Positions 1 to 10,443 are shown, counted from the stretch's first letter. The stretch is DNA of 64,000 nt from Micromonospora halotolerans (GCF_032108445.1 NZ_CP134876.1:744001-808000), one strand, 5' to 3'. Translations and numbers: made by a program. Notes: generated from the sequence alone by a model not told the origin.

Positions 1-546
1 GATCACGAAGCCGTAGGTGGGGATGGCGAACGCGGTGCCCGACTCGCGCAGGCCGCGCAGGTTCATGGCGGTCAGCAGCACCACGGCGCTGACCGCGATG
101 AGCACCTTGTGGGTGGCCACGAACGGCACCACCGAGCCGAGGTTCGCGACGCCCGAGGAGACCGACACCGCCACGGTCAGCACGTAGTCGACCAGCAGCG
201 CGCTGGCCACCGCAAGCCCGGCCCGCGGCCCCAGGTTGACCGTCGCCACCTCGTAGTCCCCGCCGCCGGAGGGGTAGGCGTGCACGTTCTGCCGGTAGCT
301 GGCCACCACGGTGAGCATCACCACGACGACCGCGAGCGCGATCCACGGCGAGAAGAAGAAGGCCGACGCGCCCGCGATGGAGAGCGTCAGCAGGATCTCG
401 TCGGGGGCGTAGGCGACGCTGGAGAGCGCGTCGGAGGCGAAGACCGGCAGCGCGATGCGCTTCGGCAGGAGAGTGTGCTGGAGACGGTCGGACCGGAACG
501 GTCGACCGAGGAGGAGTCGCTTCAGCAGCGAGGTGGGTCTGGCCAC
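1..546 (-). CDS. APC-family amino acid permease, N-terminal part (runs off the window)
   Basis: The 182 visible codons are open to the window edge and encode the N-terminus of a membrane permease. After a basic cytoplasmic start comes the APC-family signature LPVFASDALSSVAYAPDE, followed by hydrophobic segments and the conserved YPSGGGDYEVA stretch. The protein is therefore a probable inner-membrane amino acid or polyamine permease, but its substrate cannot be read. The GTG start at 546 is the first plausible one in frame, with a weak ribosome site; an in-frame TTG lies at 555. It is divergent from the two TrkA genes, a known actinobacterial neighbourhood. The C-terminal part is missing because the window ends. 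Confidence 0.85.
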   Translation of the reverse strand, partial: MARPTSLLKRLLLGRPFRSDRLQHTLLPKRIALPVFASDALSSVAYAPDEILLTLSIAGASAFFFSPWIALAVVVVMLTVVASYRQNVHAYPSGGGDYEVATVNLGPRAGLAVASALLVDYVLTVAVSVSSGVANLGSVVPFVATHKVLIAVSAVVLLTAMNLRGLRESGTAFAIPTYGFVI

Positions 547-691
547 AAGCGCCAAGAGTACGACCACCCCGGTCGGGCGGTGGGGGTGGCCAATCGCCCG
601 CGGGGTACGGTCGGTCCCCCGCCGGGCGCGGGGACGTGGCAGGCTCGCAATCGACGGGCCAGCGTGCGGCACCGTGGGAGGAGCGGACACC

Positions 692-1357
692 GTGCATGTC
701 GTGATCATGGGCTGCGGCCGGGTCGGGTCGACCCTGGCGCAAAGCCTGGAGTCCCGGGGGCACTCGGTGGCGGTGATTGACCAGGACGCGGACGCGTTCC
801 GCCGTCTCGGGCCGGACTTCGCCGGCATCACGGTCACCGGCGCCGGCTTCGACGGCGAGGTGCTGCGGCAGGCCGGCATCGAGCGCGCCGACGCCTTCGC
901 CGCGGTGTCCAGCGGCGACAACTCCAACATCATCTCGGCCCGGCTGGCCCGGGAGACCTTCGGTGTGTCCCGGGTGGCCGCGCGCATCTACGACCAGCGC
1001 CGCGCCCAGGTCTACGAGCGCCTCGGCATCCCCACCGTGGCCACCGTGCGGTGGACGGCCGAGCGGATGCTGCGCCACCTGGTCCCCGAGGGCAACGTCG
1101 AGATGTTCCGCGACCCCACCAGCACCGTGTCGATCATCGAGGTGCCGGTGCACAAGGACTGGATCGGCCGGTCGCTGCGGCAGCTCGAGGAGGCCACCGG
1201 AGCCCGCGTGGCCTACCTGATCCGGTTCGGGATCGGCACGCTGCCCACCGCCTCCACCGTGGTGCAGGAGGGCGACCAGGTCTTCATGCTGGTGACCGAC
1301 GACATCGCCGCCTCGGTCACCTCGGTGGCGGCGGCGCCGCCCGAAGGGGGGCAGTGA
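692..1357 (+). CDS. TrkA-family potassium uptake regulatory protein (first of two)
   Basis: This 221-residue cytosolic protein opens with the dinucleotide-binding motif VVIMGCGRVGSTLAQSL (TrkA-N Rossmann domain, about residues 1-125) and ends with a TrkA-C (RCK_C) domain. Such proteins bind NAD(H) or nucleotides and gate Trk/Ktr-type potassium channels. The GTG at 692 was chosen because GGGAGGAG stands 8 bases upstream and the Rossmann strand begins immediately; a much longer in-frame extension upstream has no family match. It is followed after 2 bases by a second TrkA gene, matching the ceoB-ceoC (trkA-trkB) pair of mycobacteria. No channel subunit is visible in the window. Confidence 0.9.
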   Translation: MHVVIMGCGRVGSTLAQSLESRGHSVAVIDQDADAFRRLGPDFAGITVTGAGFDGEVLRQAGIERADAFAAVSSGDNSNIISARLARETFGVSRVAARIYDQRRAQVYERLGIPTVATVRWTAERMLRHLVPEGNVEMFRDPTSTVSIIEVPVHKDWIGRSLRQLEEATGARVAYLIRFGIGTLPTASTVVQEGDQVFMLVTDDIAASVTSVAAAPPEGGQ

Positions 1358-1359
1358 GC

Positions 1360-2049
1360 ATGCGCATCGCCATCGCCGGCGCCGGCAACGTGGGCCGGTC
1401 GATCGCCCAGGAGCTGATCGACAACGGCCACCAGGTGATGCTGATCGAGCGGCAGCCCAAGATGCTCCGCCCCGACCGGGTGCCGGCCGCCGACTGGGTG
1501 CTCGCCGACGCCTGCGAGCTGGCCAGCCTGGAGGAGGCCAACCTGGCCGGCTGCGATGTGGTCGTGGCCGCCACGGGCGACGACAAGGTCAACCTCGTGG
1601 TGTCCCTGCTGGCCAAGACCGAGTTCGCGGTGCCCCGCGTGGTGGCCCGGGTCAACCGGGCCGAGAACGAGTGGCTCTTCACCGAGCAGTGGGGCGTCGA
1701 CGTCGCGGTGAGCAAGCCGCGGGTGATGGCCGCGCTGGTCGAGGAGGCGGTCACCGTCGGCGACCTGGTCCGGCTCATGACCTTCCGCCAGGGCGAGGCG
1801 AACCTGGTCGAGATCACCCTGCCGCCCACGGCGCCCTACGTCGGGCAGCCCATCCACGCGGTGCCTATCCCCCGGGACGCGGCGCTGGTGGCGATCCTGC
1901 GCGGCAAGCGGGTGCTGGTGCCCAGCCCCGACGACCCCATCGAGGCCGGCGACGAGCTGATCTTCGTGTGCACGGCCGCCGTGGAGAACGAGGTCCGGGC
2001 GGTGATCCTCGGCCCGGACAGCGTCGACCGCAAGCGGGAGCGGTCCTGA
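1360..2049 (+). CDS. TrkA-family potassium uptake regulatory protein (second of two)
   Basis: A 229-residue paralogue of the preceding gene, beginning MRIAIAGAGNVGRSIAQEL, which is the GxGxxG nucleotide-binding turn of a TrkA-N domain. A TrkA-C domain occupies roughly residues 135-220. The ATG lies 2 bases after the previous stop, so the two are almost certainly co-transcribed and may assemble together as the ring that gates a potassium channel. The last residues are charged (DRKRERS). It faces the DUF3159 gene convergently over only 18 bases. Confidence 0.9.
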   Translation: MRIAIAGAGNVGRSIAQELIDNGHQVMLIERQPKMLRPDRVPAADWVLADACELASLEEANLAGCDVVVAATGDDKVNLVVSLLAKTEFAVPRVVARVNRAENEWLFTEQWGVDVAVSKPRVMAALVEEAVTVGDLVRLMTFRQGEANLVEITLPPTAPYVGQPIHAVPIPRDAALVAILRGKRVLVPSPDDPIEAGDELIFVCTAAVENEVRAVILGPDSVDRKRERS

Positions 2050-2067
2050 CCGGCGGGCGCCGGGGGC

Positions 2068-2742
2068 TCAGGCCCCCGGCAGCGGTTCCGGCGCGGGCTC
2101 CCGGGTCACCCGGCGCACCACCCAGACGGTGATCAGCAGCAGCAGGGCATACGGCGGGTAGCCCAGGGCCAGCCGGGCCACGCCCAGCGCGGTGTCCTGG
2201 TGGGCCAGGTAGAGCCCGGCCTGCACGCCCACCTTGGCCAGCCACACCACGCCCCACAGCACGGTGAGCTGGGTGAAGGTGCGCACCAGCCGCGGGTCGT
2301 CCCGCCACTCGGAGCGGCCCTTGGCCACCAGCACCGACCAGATCCAGCCGACCAGCGGCTGCCGGATGGCCGCCGAGAGCAGCAGGGCCAGGCCGTAGCC
2401 GATGCCGTAGAGGATGCCGGGCAGGTAGAAGTCGCGCTCGTCGCCGGTGCGCCAGGCGATGGCCGCGCCGATGGCGATGCCGAACAGGCCGTTGACCGCG
2501 TGCCGCACCGGCCGGCGCTGGGCCAGCCGCAGCCCGGCGATCAGCAGGGCCACGGCCACCGAGGCGATCACCGCGGGGCGCAGGTCGCCCACCACGTTGG
2601 CGATCACGAAAACCACCACGGGGATGCTCGACTCGACCAGGCCCCGCCAGCCGCCCAGCTGGTCGGCCATCTGCTCGGCCATGCTGGGCAGCCGCTCGTC
2701 CTCCGGCCCGAGCTCCGGCTCGGTGTGCTGTCCGGTCGTCAC
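2068..2742 (-). CDS. DUF3159 integral membrane protein
   Basis: A 224-residue protein with five or six predicted membrane helices, for example around SIPVVVFVIANVVGDLRPAV and the segment after GILYGIGYGLALLL. The sequence matches the actinobacterial DUF3159 family (M. tuberculosis Rv2693c type), whose function is unknown. The GTG start overlaps the stop of the upstream OB-fold gene as GTGA, indicating translational coupling. The first 23 residues are hydrophilic and precede the first helix. The strict conservation of the OB-fold/DUF3159 pair in actinobacteria suggests a shared role, but nothing in the sequence defines it. Confidence 0.85.
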   Translation of the reverse strand: MTTGQHTEPELGPEDERLPSMAEQMADQLGGWRGLVESSIPVVVFVIANVVGDLRPAVIASVAVALLIAGLRLAQRRPVRHAVNGLFGIAIGAAIAWRTGDERDFYLPGILYGIGYGLALLLSAAIRQPLVGWIWSVLVAKGRSEWRDDPRLVRTFTQLTVLWGVVWLAKVGVQAGLYLAHQDTALGVARLALGYPPYALLLLITVWVVRRVTREPAPEPLPGA

Positions 2743-3119
2743 TTCGGCGACTCCAGCTCGTAGTACGGGTTGTAGATCACCTTGCGGTCGTCCCGTACGG
2801 CGACCCGGCCGCGGGCGGTCAGGTGCCGGCCCGGCTCGATCCCGGCGATGTGGCGCCGGCCCAGCCAGACCAGGGTGACCACGTCGCTGCCGTCGTAGAG
2901 GTCGGCCTCCAGCGTGGGCAGGTTGGTCCGGGGCGTGTAGACCACCGTGCGCAGCCGCCCGGCCACCGACACCACCTGGCCGCGCATGCACTGGTGGGCC
3001 GGCATGCCGCCGGACTCGGCGCTCTCCCGGCGCAGCTCCTGCGCCTCGATCTCGGCCTCGCTCGCGGTGAGCCGTTGCAGGAGCCGCCGCAGCGACACCC
3101 GGCTCTCGTCGGTCGTCAT
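2739..3119 (-). CDS. OB-fold nucleic acid binding domain protein
   Basis: A 126-residue protein. The N-terminal 35 residues are charged and helical, and the remainder (about 45-120) forms an OB-fold: GQVVSVAGRLRTVVYTPR, then LEADLYDGSDVVTLVWLGRR and an RGRVAV strand. This is the OB-fold of the tRNA anticodon-binding/RecG wedge type, seen in the Rv2694c family. Its ligand is unknown and single-stranded nucleic acid binding is only inferred. It overlaps the DUF3159 gene by 4 bases. The ATG is supported by its position at the start of the conserved N-terminus. Confidence 0.8.
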   Translation of the reverse strand: MTTDESRVSLRRLLQRLTASEAEIEAQELRRESAESGGMPAHQCMRGQVVSVAGRLRTVVYTPRTNLPTLEADLYDGSDVVTLVWLGRRHIAGIEPGRHLTARGRVAVRDDRKVIYNPYYELESPK

Positions 3120-3342
3120 GACCTCCGCGTCACCTCTCCACCTCGGCCGGCCCGCGCCGGCGCCCTGGATCGGCCGGCCGCGCCGGCGCGGCCCCGCAGG
3201 TGGCGGAACCTTCCCGCCAGCGTACGCCGATCCGGTCCGCCGGCGGGACCGGCGTCGGGGCGTACCGCTGCCGGGTCCGGACGCGCGACGGGCCCGGCGT
3301 CGCCGGCGTCACGCCGACTCGACCGGGCCCGGATCGGGGTGC

Positions 3343-3996
3343 TCAGACCTCGCGCTGCTGGGGCGCGCCTTCCTGCCCGGCCTGCTGCTCGGCCACCTCG
3401 CGGGGCAGCCGCAGCGGCAGCGGCTCACGGACCGGCTTGGCCTCCTGGCCGCGGTCGACGACCAGGCCGTCCAGGCAGGCCGCGAGCGGACCGGCGGCGT
3501 CGGGGTTGGTGGCGGCGGCGCCCTGGAACACCCCGCGCACCATCCAGCGCGGCCCGTCGATGCCGACGAAGCGCAGGTCGGTGATGCCGTCCGGGGTGCG
3601 GACCCGGGCGCGCAGCTCGGTGCCGTACTCCCCCTGGACCTCCTGGGCGGCGGCGCCGTCGTTGAACAGCGACTGCCGGATCTCCTCGCGCACCTCGTCC
3701 CAGATGCCCTCGGAGCGGGGTGCCGCGAAGACGCCGAGCTGGAGGGCGTTCTCGCCGTGCACCAGCACCACCTGCTGGATGACGCCCTGCGGGTCGGCCT
3801 GCACCCGCACCTCGACCTCGGGCACCGCCGGGATCTGCAGGCTGCCCAGGTCGAGCCGGGGCGCGTCGGGCGCCTCGGCCAGGTCGTAGGGGCCGCGGGC
3901 CGGCGCCTGCGGGGTCTCCTCGGCGTCGAGGACGCCGCTGTCCCGCTCGTCACGCGCGTGCCGCGCGCCCTCGGCCCGCTTACGGGAGAAGATCAC
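3343..3996 (-). CDS. DUF3710 family protein
   Basis: A 217-residue soluble protein of the actinobacterial DUF3710 family (Rv2696c type). It starts IFSRKRAEGARHARDE, has an acidic linker, then the conserved core around GPYDLAEAPDAPRLDLGSL and WMVRGVFQGAA. The GTG at 3996 has a GGAGGGTGGG ribosome site 4-10 bases upstream; a further in-frame GTG at 4005 would sit too close to it. The C-terminus is glutamine- and glutamate-rich. The function is unknown. Its constant position beside dut suggests it belongs to the same transcript, with 25 bases between them. Confidence 0.85.
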   Translation of the reverse strand: MIFSRKRAEGARHARDERDSGVLDAEETPQAPARGPYDLAEAPDAPRLDLGSLQIPAVPEVEVRVQADPQGVIQQVVLVHGENALQLGVFAAPRSEGIWDEVREEIRQSLFNDGAAAQEVQGEYGTELRARVRTPDGITDLRFVGIDGPRWMVRGVFQGAAATNPDAAGPLAACLDGLVVDRGQEAKPVREPLPLRLPREVAEQQAGQEGAPQQREV

Positions 3997-4021
3997 TGCG
4001 CCCACCCTCCGCTGTTCGCAC

Positions 4022-4519
4022 TCACCCTGCCACCTCTTCCGTCCGCCCGCCCGCCGGAGCCGGGACCAGCCCGGCGTGCCCGCCGGTGGAGCCGTGCCCG
4101 CCGGTCCCGCGCCGGGACGCGGGCAGCTCGACCACCGGCTGGAACTCGGCCCGGGCGACCCGCTGGACCACGAGCTGCGCGATCCGGTCACCCCGGCTGA
4201 TCTTCGCCGGCGTCTCCCGATCATGATTGATCAGGTTGACCAGGATCTCACCCCGGTAGCCGGCGTCGACCGTACCGGGCGCGTTGAGCACCGTCACGCC
4301 GAGCCTCGCCGCCAGCCCCGATCGGGGATGCACCAGGCCGACGTACCCCTCCGGCAACGCGATGGCCACGCCGGTCGGCACCAGGGCGCGCCCGCCGGGC
4401 GGCAGCTCCACATCCGCGGCGGCCACCAGGTCCGCGCCCGCGTCGCCGGGATGGGCGTACGCCGGAAGCGGCAGTTCCGGGTCGAGTTGCCGCACGGGCA
4501 CGGGTACGACGTCTGTCAC
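4022..4519 (-). CDS. dut: deoxyuridine 5'-triphosphate nucleotidohydrolase (dUTPase)
   Basis: Hydrolyses dUTP to dUMP and pyrophosphate, keeping uracil out of DNA and supplying dUMP for thymidylate. All five trimeric dUTPase motifs are visible in the 165 residues: [20 protein letters not shown], the uracil-binding hairpin [24 protein letters not shown], and the flexible C-terminal arm [15 protein letters not shown] at 4519 is preferred because GGAAGAGG lies 6 bases upstream; an ATG two codons earlier (4525) overlaps that site. The gene is downstream-coupled to DUF3710 and divergent from the DUF3093 gene. Confidence 0.97.
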   Translation of the reverse strand: MTDVVPVPVRQLDPELPLPAYAHPGDAGADLVAAADVELPPGGRALVPTGVAIALPEGYVGLVHPRSGLAARLGVTVLNAPGTVDAGYRGEILVNLINHDRETPAKISRGDRIAQLVVQRVARAEFQPVVELPASRRGTGGHGSTGGHAGLVPAPAGGRTEEVAG

Positions 4520-4605
4520 GGTCATCCTCTTCCGTCCGGTCCTTGCGGGGTGACCCTGCCATCCTGCCGGTTCCGCGGCCGTCCGCGCGCCGTACCCTCT
4601 GCACT

Positions 4606-5097
4606 GTGCGTCAGTCGTCATCCCCGGCCGCCCCGGTGACCGCCGCTCCGGACTACTCGGAGCGCCTCGGCCTGCCCTGGTGGGCGTGGCCGATCGGCCT
4701 GGCCCTCGCCGGGCTGCTCGCCGCCGAGCTGTGGATGGGCGCGACCGGCGTCCGGGCCTGGTTGCCGTTCGTGCTGCTGATCCCGGCGGCGGCGGCCACG
4801 CTCTGGTGGCTGGGCCGGATCCGGATCACGGTGCGGGCCGGGGAGCTGCGGGTCGACGACGCGCACCTGCCGGTGCGTCACGTCGCGGACGCGGTGCCGC
4901 TGGACGCGGCCGGCCGGCGCGAGGTGCTCGGTGTCGGCGCCGACCCGCTCGCCTTCGTGGTGCAGCGCCCCTGGGTGGGCGGCGCCGTGCAGGTGGTGCT
5001 CGACGACCCCGACGACCCCACCCCGTTCTGGGTGGTCAGCTCCCGCCACCCGGTCGAGCTGGCCGCGGCCCTGATCGCCGCCCGCGACGCCGCCTGA
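4606..5097 (+). CDS. DUF3093 membrane protein
   Basis: A 163-residue protein with two adjacent membrane helices (about residues 25-45 and 50-68, [18 protein letters not shown] and [18 protein letters not shown]), followed by a soluble domain with [19 protein letters not shown]. This matches the actinobacterial DUF3093 family (Rv2698 type), of unknown function. The GTG start is chosen because it leaves a short cytoplasmic N-terminus ahead of the helices. It is divergent from dut and convergent with the next gene. Confidence 0.85.
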   Translation: MRQSSSPAAPVTAAPDYSERLGLPWWAWPIGLALAGLLAAELWMGATGVRAWLPFVLLIPAAAATLWWLGRIRITVRAGELRVDDAHLPVRHVADAVPLDAAGRREVLGVGADPLAFVVQRPWVGGAVQVVLDDPDDPTPFWVVSSRHPVELAAALIAARDAA

Positions 5098-5115
5098 CCC
5101 GCCCGCCCGGTCGGG

Positions 5116-6003
5116 TCAGGACCACTTGCCGCCGGCAAACGCGTGCGCCTGGTGCCGGAGGTCCTTGCGGAGCTGGTCGGCCAGGTTCTTAGTGGACCGG
5201 CGGTTGAGGTAGCCGGCCACCGCGGCGCCGGTCAGGAACGGGCCGAGCGTGGTGAGGTTGCGGCCGAAGCGGCGCAGCAGGCTGTCCCGCAGTTCCCGGC
5301 GGGCGGCGGTGCCGAGCACCGCGCTCACCCCGGCCCCCGGGATCATCGGGTTGATCCCCCGCTGGGTGGCCCAGGAGTGCAGCAGGGACACGGCCCGCTG
5401 GGCGCCACCGGGGGGCAGCGGCACCCGGTAGACCTCGTGCAGCTCGCCGATCAGCTTCAGTTCGACGGCCACCACCGCGACCGTCTCGGCGGCCAGCAGC
5501 ACCGGCGCGGAGAGCAGGGTCGGCGTGACCGCCCACTCCACCGCGGCCACGCCGCCGCCGGCCGCGCCGACCCCGGCCGTGGTCCGGGCCGCGTTGCGGA
5601 CCAGCCGCTCGGCGAGCGCCTCGTCGTCCAGGCCGGGGAAGTGCCTCCGGAGGGTCGCCAGGTCGCGGATCGGCACGCGCGGGGCGACCTCGGCGACGGT
5701 GTCCGTCATCCAGCGGATCGCCGCCTTCGGCTTGTACAGGTCGGTGATGCCGCGGGCGCGGGTCTGGGCGACCAGCCGGGTGAGCAGCTGCCGCCGGCGG
5801 CCGGGGCCGATGTCGTCCTCGGTCAGCGCCGCGACGGTCGCGCCGAGCTGCGCGGCGTCGGCGTCGGGCTGCTCCGGCCGCGCGCCGTCCGGCCGGCCGG
5901 CGTCGGCACCCCCGCCGGGCAGGATCGATTTCTTCTCGGTCGGTCGGTCCGCGCCGGTCCCCTCGGCGCCCGGCCCGTCGGCCCGCTCGCTGCGCTCGCT
6001 CAC
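5116..6003 (-). CDS. conserved hypothetical protein with a hydrophobic central segment
   Basis: A 295-residue protein I cannot name. About 55 low-complexity, acidic N-terminal residues precede a helical domain (ARGITDLYKPKAAIRWMTDT), a glycine/alanine-rich stretch that could enter the membrane (LLSAPVLLAAETVAVVAVEL) and a basic C-terminus. A distant resemblance to EcsC-like proteins is possible but unproven. The first codons are made from a GAGCGAGCGCAGCGAG palindrome, so the N-terminus is likely variable between relatives. The GTG at 6003 has AAGGGGG about 9 bases upstream. Confidence 0.65.
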   Translation of the reverse strand: MSERSERADGPGAEGTGADRPTEKKSILPGGGADAGRPDGARPEQPDADAAQLGATVAALTEDDIGPGRRRQLLTRLVAQTRARGITDLYKPKAAIRWMTDTVAEVAPRVPIRDLATLRRHFPGLDDEALAERLVRNAARTTAGVGAAGGGVAAVEWAVTPTLLSAPVLLAAETVAVVAVELKLIGELHEVYRVPLPPGGAQRAVSLLHSWATQRGINPMIPGAGVSAVLGTAARRELRDSLLRRFGRNLTTLGPFLTGAAVAGYLNRRSTKNLADQLRKDLRHQAHAFAGGKWS

Positions 6004-6135
6004 CCGTCCGCCCCCTTGCTCCGCACGGCGTCACCCCCGCCGGTACGAGTCAAGCAGCTTCCGGCCACCGCCGCACGGCGGCTCGATAAGCGGCGGCCCC
6101 GTCGAGGAGGCCGCCGCCGGTGTCTCGGGTCGGGG

Positions 6136-6432
6136 TCAGACGCACTCGCGGCAGATCAGCTCGCCGTTGCGCTCGACCGCCAGCTGGCTGCGGTGGTGGA
6201 CCAGGAAGCAGCGGGCGCACCGGAACTCGTCCTGCTGCATCGGTAGCACCTTGACCGTGAGCTCCTCGTCGGCCAGGTCGGCGCCGGGCAGCTCGAAGCT
6301 CTCGGCCACCTCGGCCTCGTCGACGTCCACGGCGCCCGACTGTGTGTCGACGCGCCGGGCCTTGAGCTCTTCCAGGCTGTCCTCGCCGAGGTCGACCTCG
6401 TCGCGACGCGGGGCGTCGTAGTCGGTGGCCAT
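6136..6432 (-). CDS. DUF4193 small zinc-ribbon-like protein
   Basis: A 98-residue acidic protein of the actinobacterial DUF4193 family (Rv2699c type). The C-terminus carries two cysteine pairs, CARC and CREC, spaced as in a zinc ribbon. The N-terminus MATDYDAPRRDEVDLGEDSL is typical of the family. It may bind metal and possibly a macromolecular partner, but the role is unknown. The ATG at 6432 has a GGGAG site; 14 bases upstream of the start is a perfect 14-bp AT-rich palindrome (see separate entry). Confidence 0.85.
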   Translation of the reverse strand: MATDYDAPRRDEVDLGEDSLEELKARRVDTQSGAVDVDEAEVAESFELPGADLADEELTVKVLPMQQDEFRCARCFLVHHRSQLAVERNGELICRECV

Positions 6433-6854
6433 CGGTTTCACTCTCCCATATCGATATGGTCGCTTCCGGTTGTAACGCCGGACGACGCTGTTTCGGTTCC
6501 GCTGGCCGGCCACCAAAAGTGTCGGGCACCCGACCCGACCGTCGTGGGGCCGGGACCGCCAGGAAGGAACTCCCCCAGCGAGCGCGGAACCTTACCCCCC
6601 CTTTGGGCGAGGCATGTATACCGCCCTCGTGGCAGAGATGTACGCCCCGGCGCCCGAAGTTGTTCCCAATGTGACTCAGGCGACACGAAGATAGGGGTAG
6701 TAGTACCCGTTCCCCCGGTGGCGCGCCGGCATGTCGGACTGTTTCCACGCGACGGCCGGACAAGCGTTAACCTCAGCGGCGTACTCGACGGCCGGCGGGG
6801 CGGACCGACCGCCGGCGGTCGCCGCCACCCAATCACGTCCGGGGAGCGCCCAGA
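6433..6854. other. 422-bp divergent intergenic region
   Basis: Separates the DUF4193 gene (leftward) from the LytR_C gene (rightward). It is less GC-rich than its surroundings. It contains the perfect palindrome at 6446-6459, a looser dyad around GGCATGTATACCGCC near 6611-6625 and a run of AT-containing sequence at 6655-6710. No reading frame with coding character was found on either strand. It probably holds the two divergent promoters; no convincing -35/-10 pair can be assigned. Confidence 0.5.
6446..6459. promoter_or_regulatory. perfect 14-bp palindrome ahead of the DUF4193 gene
   Basis: CCATATCGATATGG reads identically on both strands and lies 13 bases before the ATG of the leftward DUF4193 gene, directly upstream of its GGGAG ribosome site. 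Ten consecutive A/T-rich positions interrupted only by CG are unusual in this genome. It could be an operator or part of a promoter; no factor is identified. Confidence 0.35.
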
Positions 6855-7382
6855 ATGAGTTTTGCGCGAGTGCGGGCACTCGTTGTCGTCGGACTGCTGG
6901 CGGCCATCGCCCTGGTCTTCGTCGTCGTCGCGCTGGTCCGCGACACACAGAGCAAGGCCGGCACCGCCGCAGACTGCCCGGAGGGCTGGCCGATCGCCGA
7001 CGTTCGCCTGCGCGAGCAGAAGGACGTCAAGATCAACGTCTACAACGGCACCGACGAGGCCGGGCTGGCCGGCAGCGTCGCGGACGACTTCCGCAACCGC
7101 AAGTTCCAGGTCAAGAAGGAGGCCAACGCCCCCAAGGCCGTGGACGGCGTGGTGGTGCTGCGCTACGGCCCCAAGGGTGTCGGCTCCGCGCACCTGCTGC
7201 GGGCCTACTTCCTCAACGAAGCCAAGCTGGACCCCGACCTGAAGCGCAAGGACGACACGGTCGACGTGATCCTCGGCAACGGTTTCCAGCAGTTGGCCAC
7301 CACCACCGAGGTCAACCAGTCCCTGGGCGACCTCGGCTCGCCGCAGGCGCCGACCGGCACCTGCCCCGGCCCGGTGAAGTAG
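6855..7382 (+). CDS. membrane-anchored LytR C-terminal (LytR_C) domain protein
   Basis: A 175-residue protein with one N-terminal membrane anchor (residues 8-28, VVVGLLAAIALVFVVVALV) and an extracytoplasmic LytR_C domain of about 100 residues containing INVYNGTDEAGLAGSVADDF. This is the arrangement of mycobacterial Rv2700 (Cei), reported to affect cell-envelope integrity and virulence. Unlike LCP proteins it lacks the phosphotransferase domain, so a binding or scaffold role is more likely than catalysis. Start ATG has GGGGAG upstream. It ends against suhB with a shared terminator. Confidence 0.85.
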   Translation: MSFARVRALVVVGLLAAIALVFVVVALVRDTQSKAGTAADCPEGWPIADVRLREQKDVKINVYNGTDEAGLAGSVADDFRNRKFQVKKEANAPKAVDGVVVLRYGPKGVGSAHLLRAYFLNEAKLDPDLKRKDDTVDVILGNGFQQLATTTEVNQSLGDLGSPQAPTGTCPGPVK

Positions 7383-7410
7383 CCCGGCCGTTCGGTCGAC
7401 CCGTCAGCGC

Positions 7411-7449
7411 GAAAGAGTGGCCTCCCCCCGGCGGGGTGGCCACTCTTTC
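7411..7449. terminator. bidirectional hairpin terminator between the LytR_C gene and suhB
   Basis: GAAAGAGTGGCC and its exact complement GGCCACTCTTTC enclose a 15-base loop. The outer AAAG/CTTT pairs give a T-rich flank in both directions. It lies between the convergent stops at 7382 and 7471. Confidence 0.75.
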
Positions 7450-7470
7450 CGTACGTGCGGACGGGACCGG

Positions 7471-8292
7471 TCACGGGCCGCCGGAGGCGTCCAGGGCGGC
7501 GAGCCGGGTGTGCAGTGGCTCGTAGAGCGCCGGCGGCGCGGCGAGCACCAGGTCCGGACCGGCCGGCCGGCCCGACAGCCCGGTCACCAGCAGCCCGGCC
7601 TCCCGCGCGACCAGCCCGCCCGCGGCGAGGTCCCAGGCGGCCAGCCCCTTCTCGTAGTAGGCGTCCACCCGGCCCTCGGCGGCCAGACACAGGTCGAGGG
7701 CGGCGGCGCCCATCCGGCGGATGTCCCGCACCTGCGGGATCAGTTCGGCGACCACCCGCGCCTGGTGCGCCCGGCGGCCGGCGTCGTAGCCGAACCCGGT
7801 CGCGATCAGCGCCTGCCCGAGGTCGGTCTCGGCGGAGCAGCTCAGCCGCTGCCCGTCCCGCCACGCGCCGCCGCCCGCGGTGGCGGTCCACTCCTCGCCG
7901 GTGGCCACGTTGCGCACCACCCCGGCGACGACCTCGCCGGCCACCTCCGCGGCCAGGGACACCGCGCAGTACGGCAGCCCGTAGAGGTAGTTGACGGTCC
8001 CGTCGATGGGGTCGACGATCCAGCGCACCCCGTCCTCGGCGGCCGGGCCGGTCTCGCCCGCGCCGTACTCCTCGCCCAGCACGGCGTCGCCGGGCCGCAG
8101 TGCCCGCAGCGCCTCCAGCACCTGCCGCTCCACCGCCCGGTCGGCGGCGGTGACCACATCGGTGACCGTGCTCTTGGTCGCGGCGACCGAGACCCCCTCG
8201 GCCCGCATCCGGTGCGCGGTGGCCGCGGCGTCCCGCGCCACCTCGACGGCGATCGTGAGCAATTCCTGCGGCGTGGGTGCCGAGGCGATCAT
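7471..8292 (-). CDS. suhB: inositol monophosphatase family protein
   Basis: A 273-residue Mg2+-dependent phosphatase of the FIG superfamily. Both metal-binding signatures are present: EE in LGEEYGAGE, then [19 protein letters not shown], and the C-terminal [14 protein letters not shown]. In actinobacteria this locus (Rv2701c, suhB) dephosphorylates inositol-1-phosphate towards phosphatidylinositol and mycothiol; related family members also act on histidinol phosphate, so the substrate is inferred. The gene is divergent from the principal sigma factor gene, with 286 bases between starts. ATG 8292 begins the normal family N-terminus. Confidence 0.9.
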   Translation of the reverse strand: MIASAPTPQELLTIAVEVARDAAATAHRMRAEGVSVAATKSTVTDVVTAADRAVERQVLEALRALRPGDAVLGEEYGAGETGPAAEDGVRWIVDPIDGTVNYLYGLPYCAVSLAAEVAGEVVAGVVRNVATGEEWTATAGGGAWRDGQRLSCSAETDLGQALIATGFGYDAGRRAHQARVVAELIPQVRDIRRMGAAALDLCLAAEGRVDAYYEKGLAAWDLAAGGLVAREAGLLVTGLSGRPAGPDLVLAAPPALYEPLHTRLAALDASGGP

Positions 8293-8430
8293 GTTCGTCC
8301 CCTTCCGGCACGACGCGGACCTGCCGCTTCGTGCGCGGGTATCATCCTTACAAAGTCCACAACTGCGCCTGATCGGTGGTCCGTACGGCCGGTCCGCCGT
8401 GCGGCGCAGGATGATCGCGGCAGACGGCGT

Positions 8431-8436
8431 TACAAT
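8431..8436 (+). promoter_or_regulatory. possible -10 element upstream of the principal sigma factor gene
   Basis: TACAAT is a good -10 hexamer in a region otherwise very GC-rich, 143 bases before the sigma factor start. The expected -35 position (AGGATG, 17-base spacer) is weak, so this is tentative. Confidence 0.3.
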
Positions 8437-8578
8437 TCACCCTGCCCACGCGCCACGGACCGCCACCGACCGGCCGGCCCGGGACACGGGGGTCCCTCAA
8501 CGACATCGCCCGACACCGCGTTCCTTGCCGTGCCGGACGACCCGGCCGTGCTCGCTCTTCGCCTCCGGAAGGTCATTC

Positions 8579-10198
<1,620 letters not shown>

Positions 10199-10228
10199 CC
10201 GGCACGCGTCAACCAGACGTGTCGGTTT
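10199..10228 (+). terminator. probable terminator after sigA
   Basis: CCGGCACG and CGTGTCGG form an 8-bp stem (one wobble pair) directly after the stop codon, followed by TTTGATC. The stem is short compared with other terminators in the window. Confidence 0.45.
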
Positions 10229-10443
10229 GATCACCAGCCGTAGAACACTCTCCGGTGACCTGACGGTTGCCCGTTTGTGATCGTTGACGTGGCACCCTTG
10301 GTGCACGGCACACTGTCTCCCACGCCAGGTGTGACCTCCGTCCCCGACGGGCACACAGGGAAGGCAGGGCCCGAGAAGGGTGTTGCACGATAGGTGAGCA
10401 ACCGAAGAGAGTGTTCATCGGTGACGACCAGAGGAGGAAGGCG

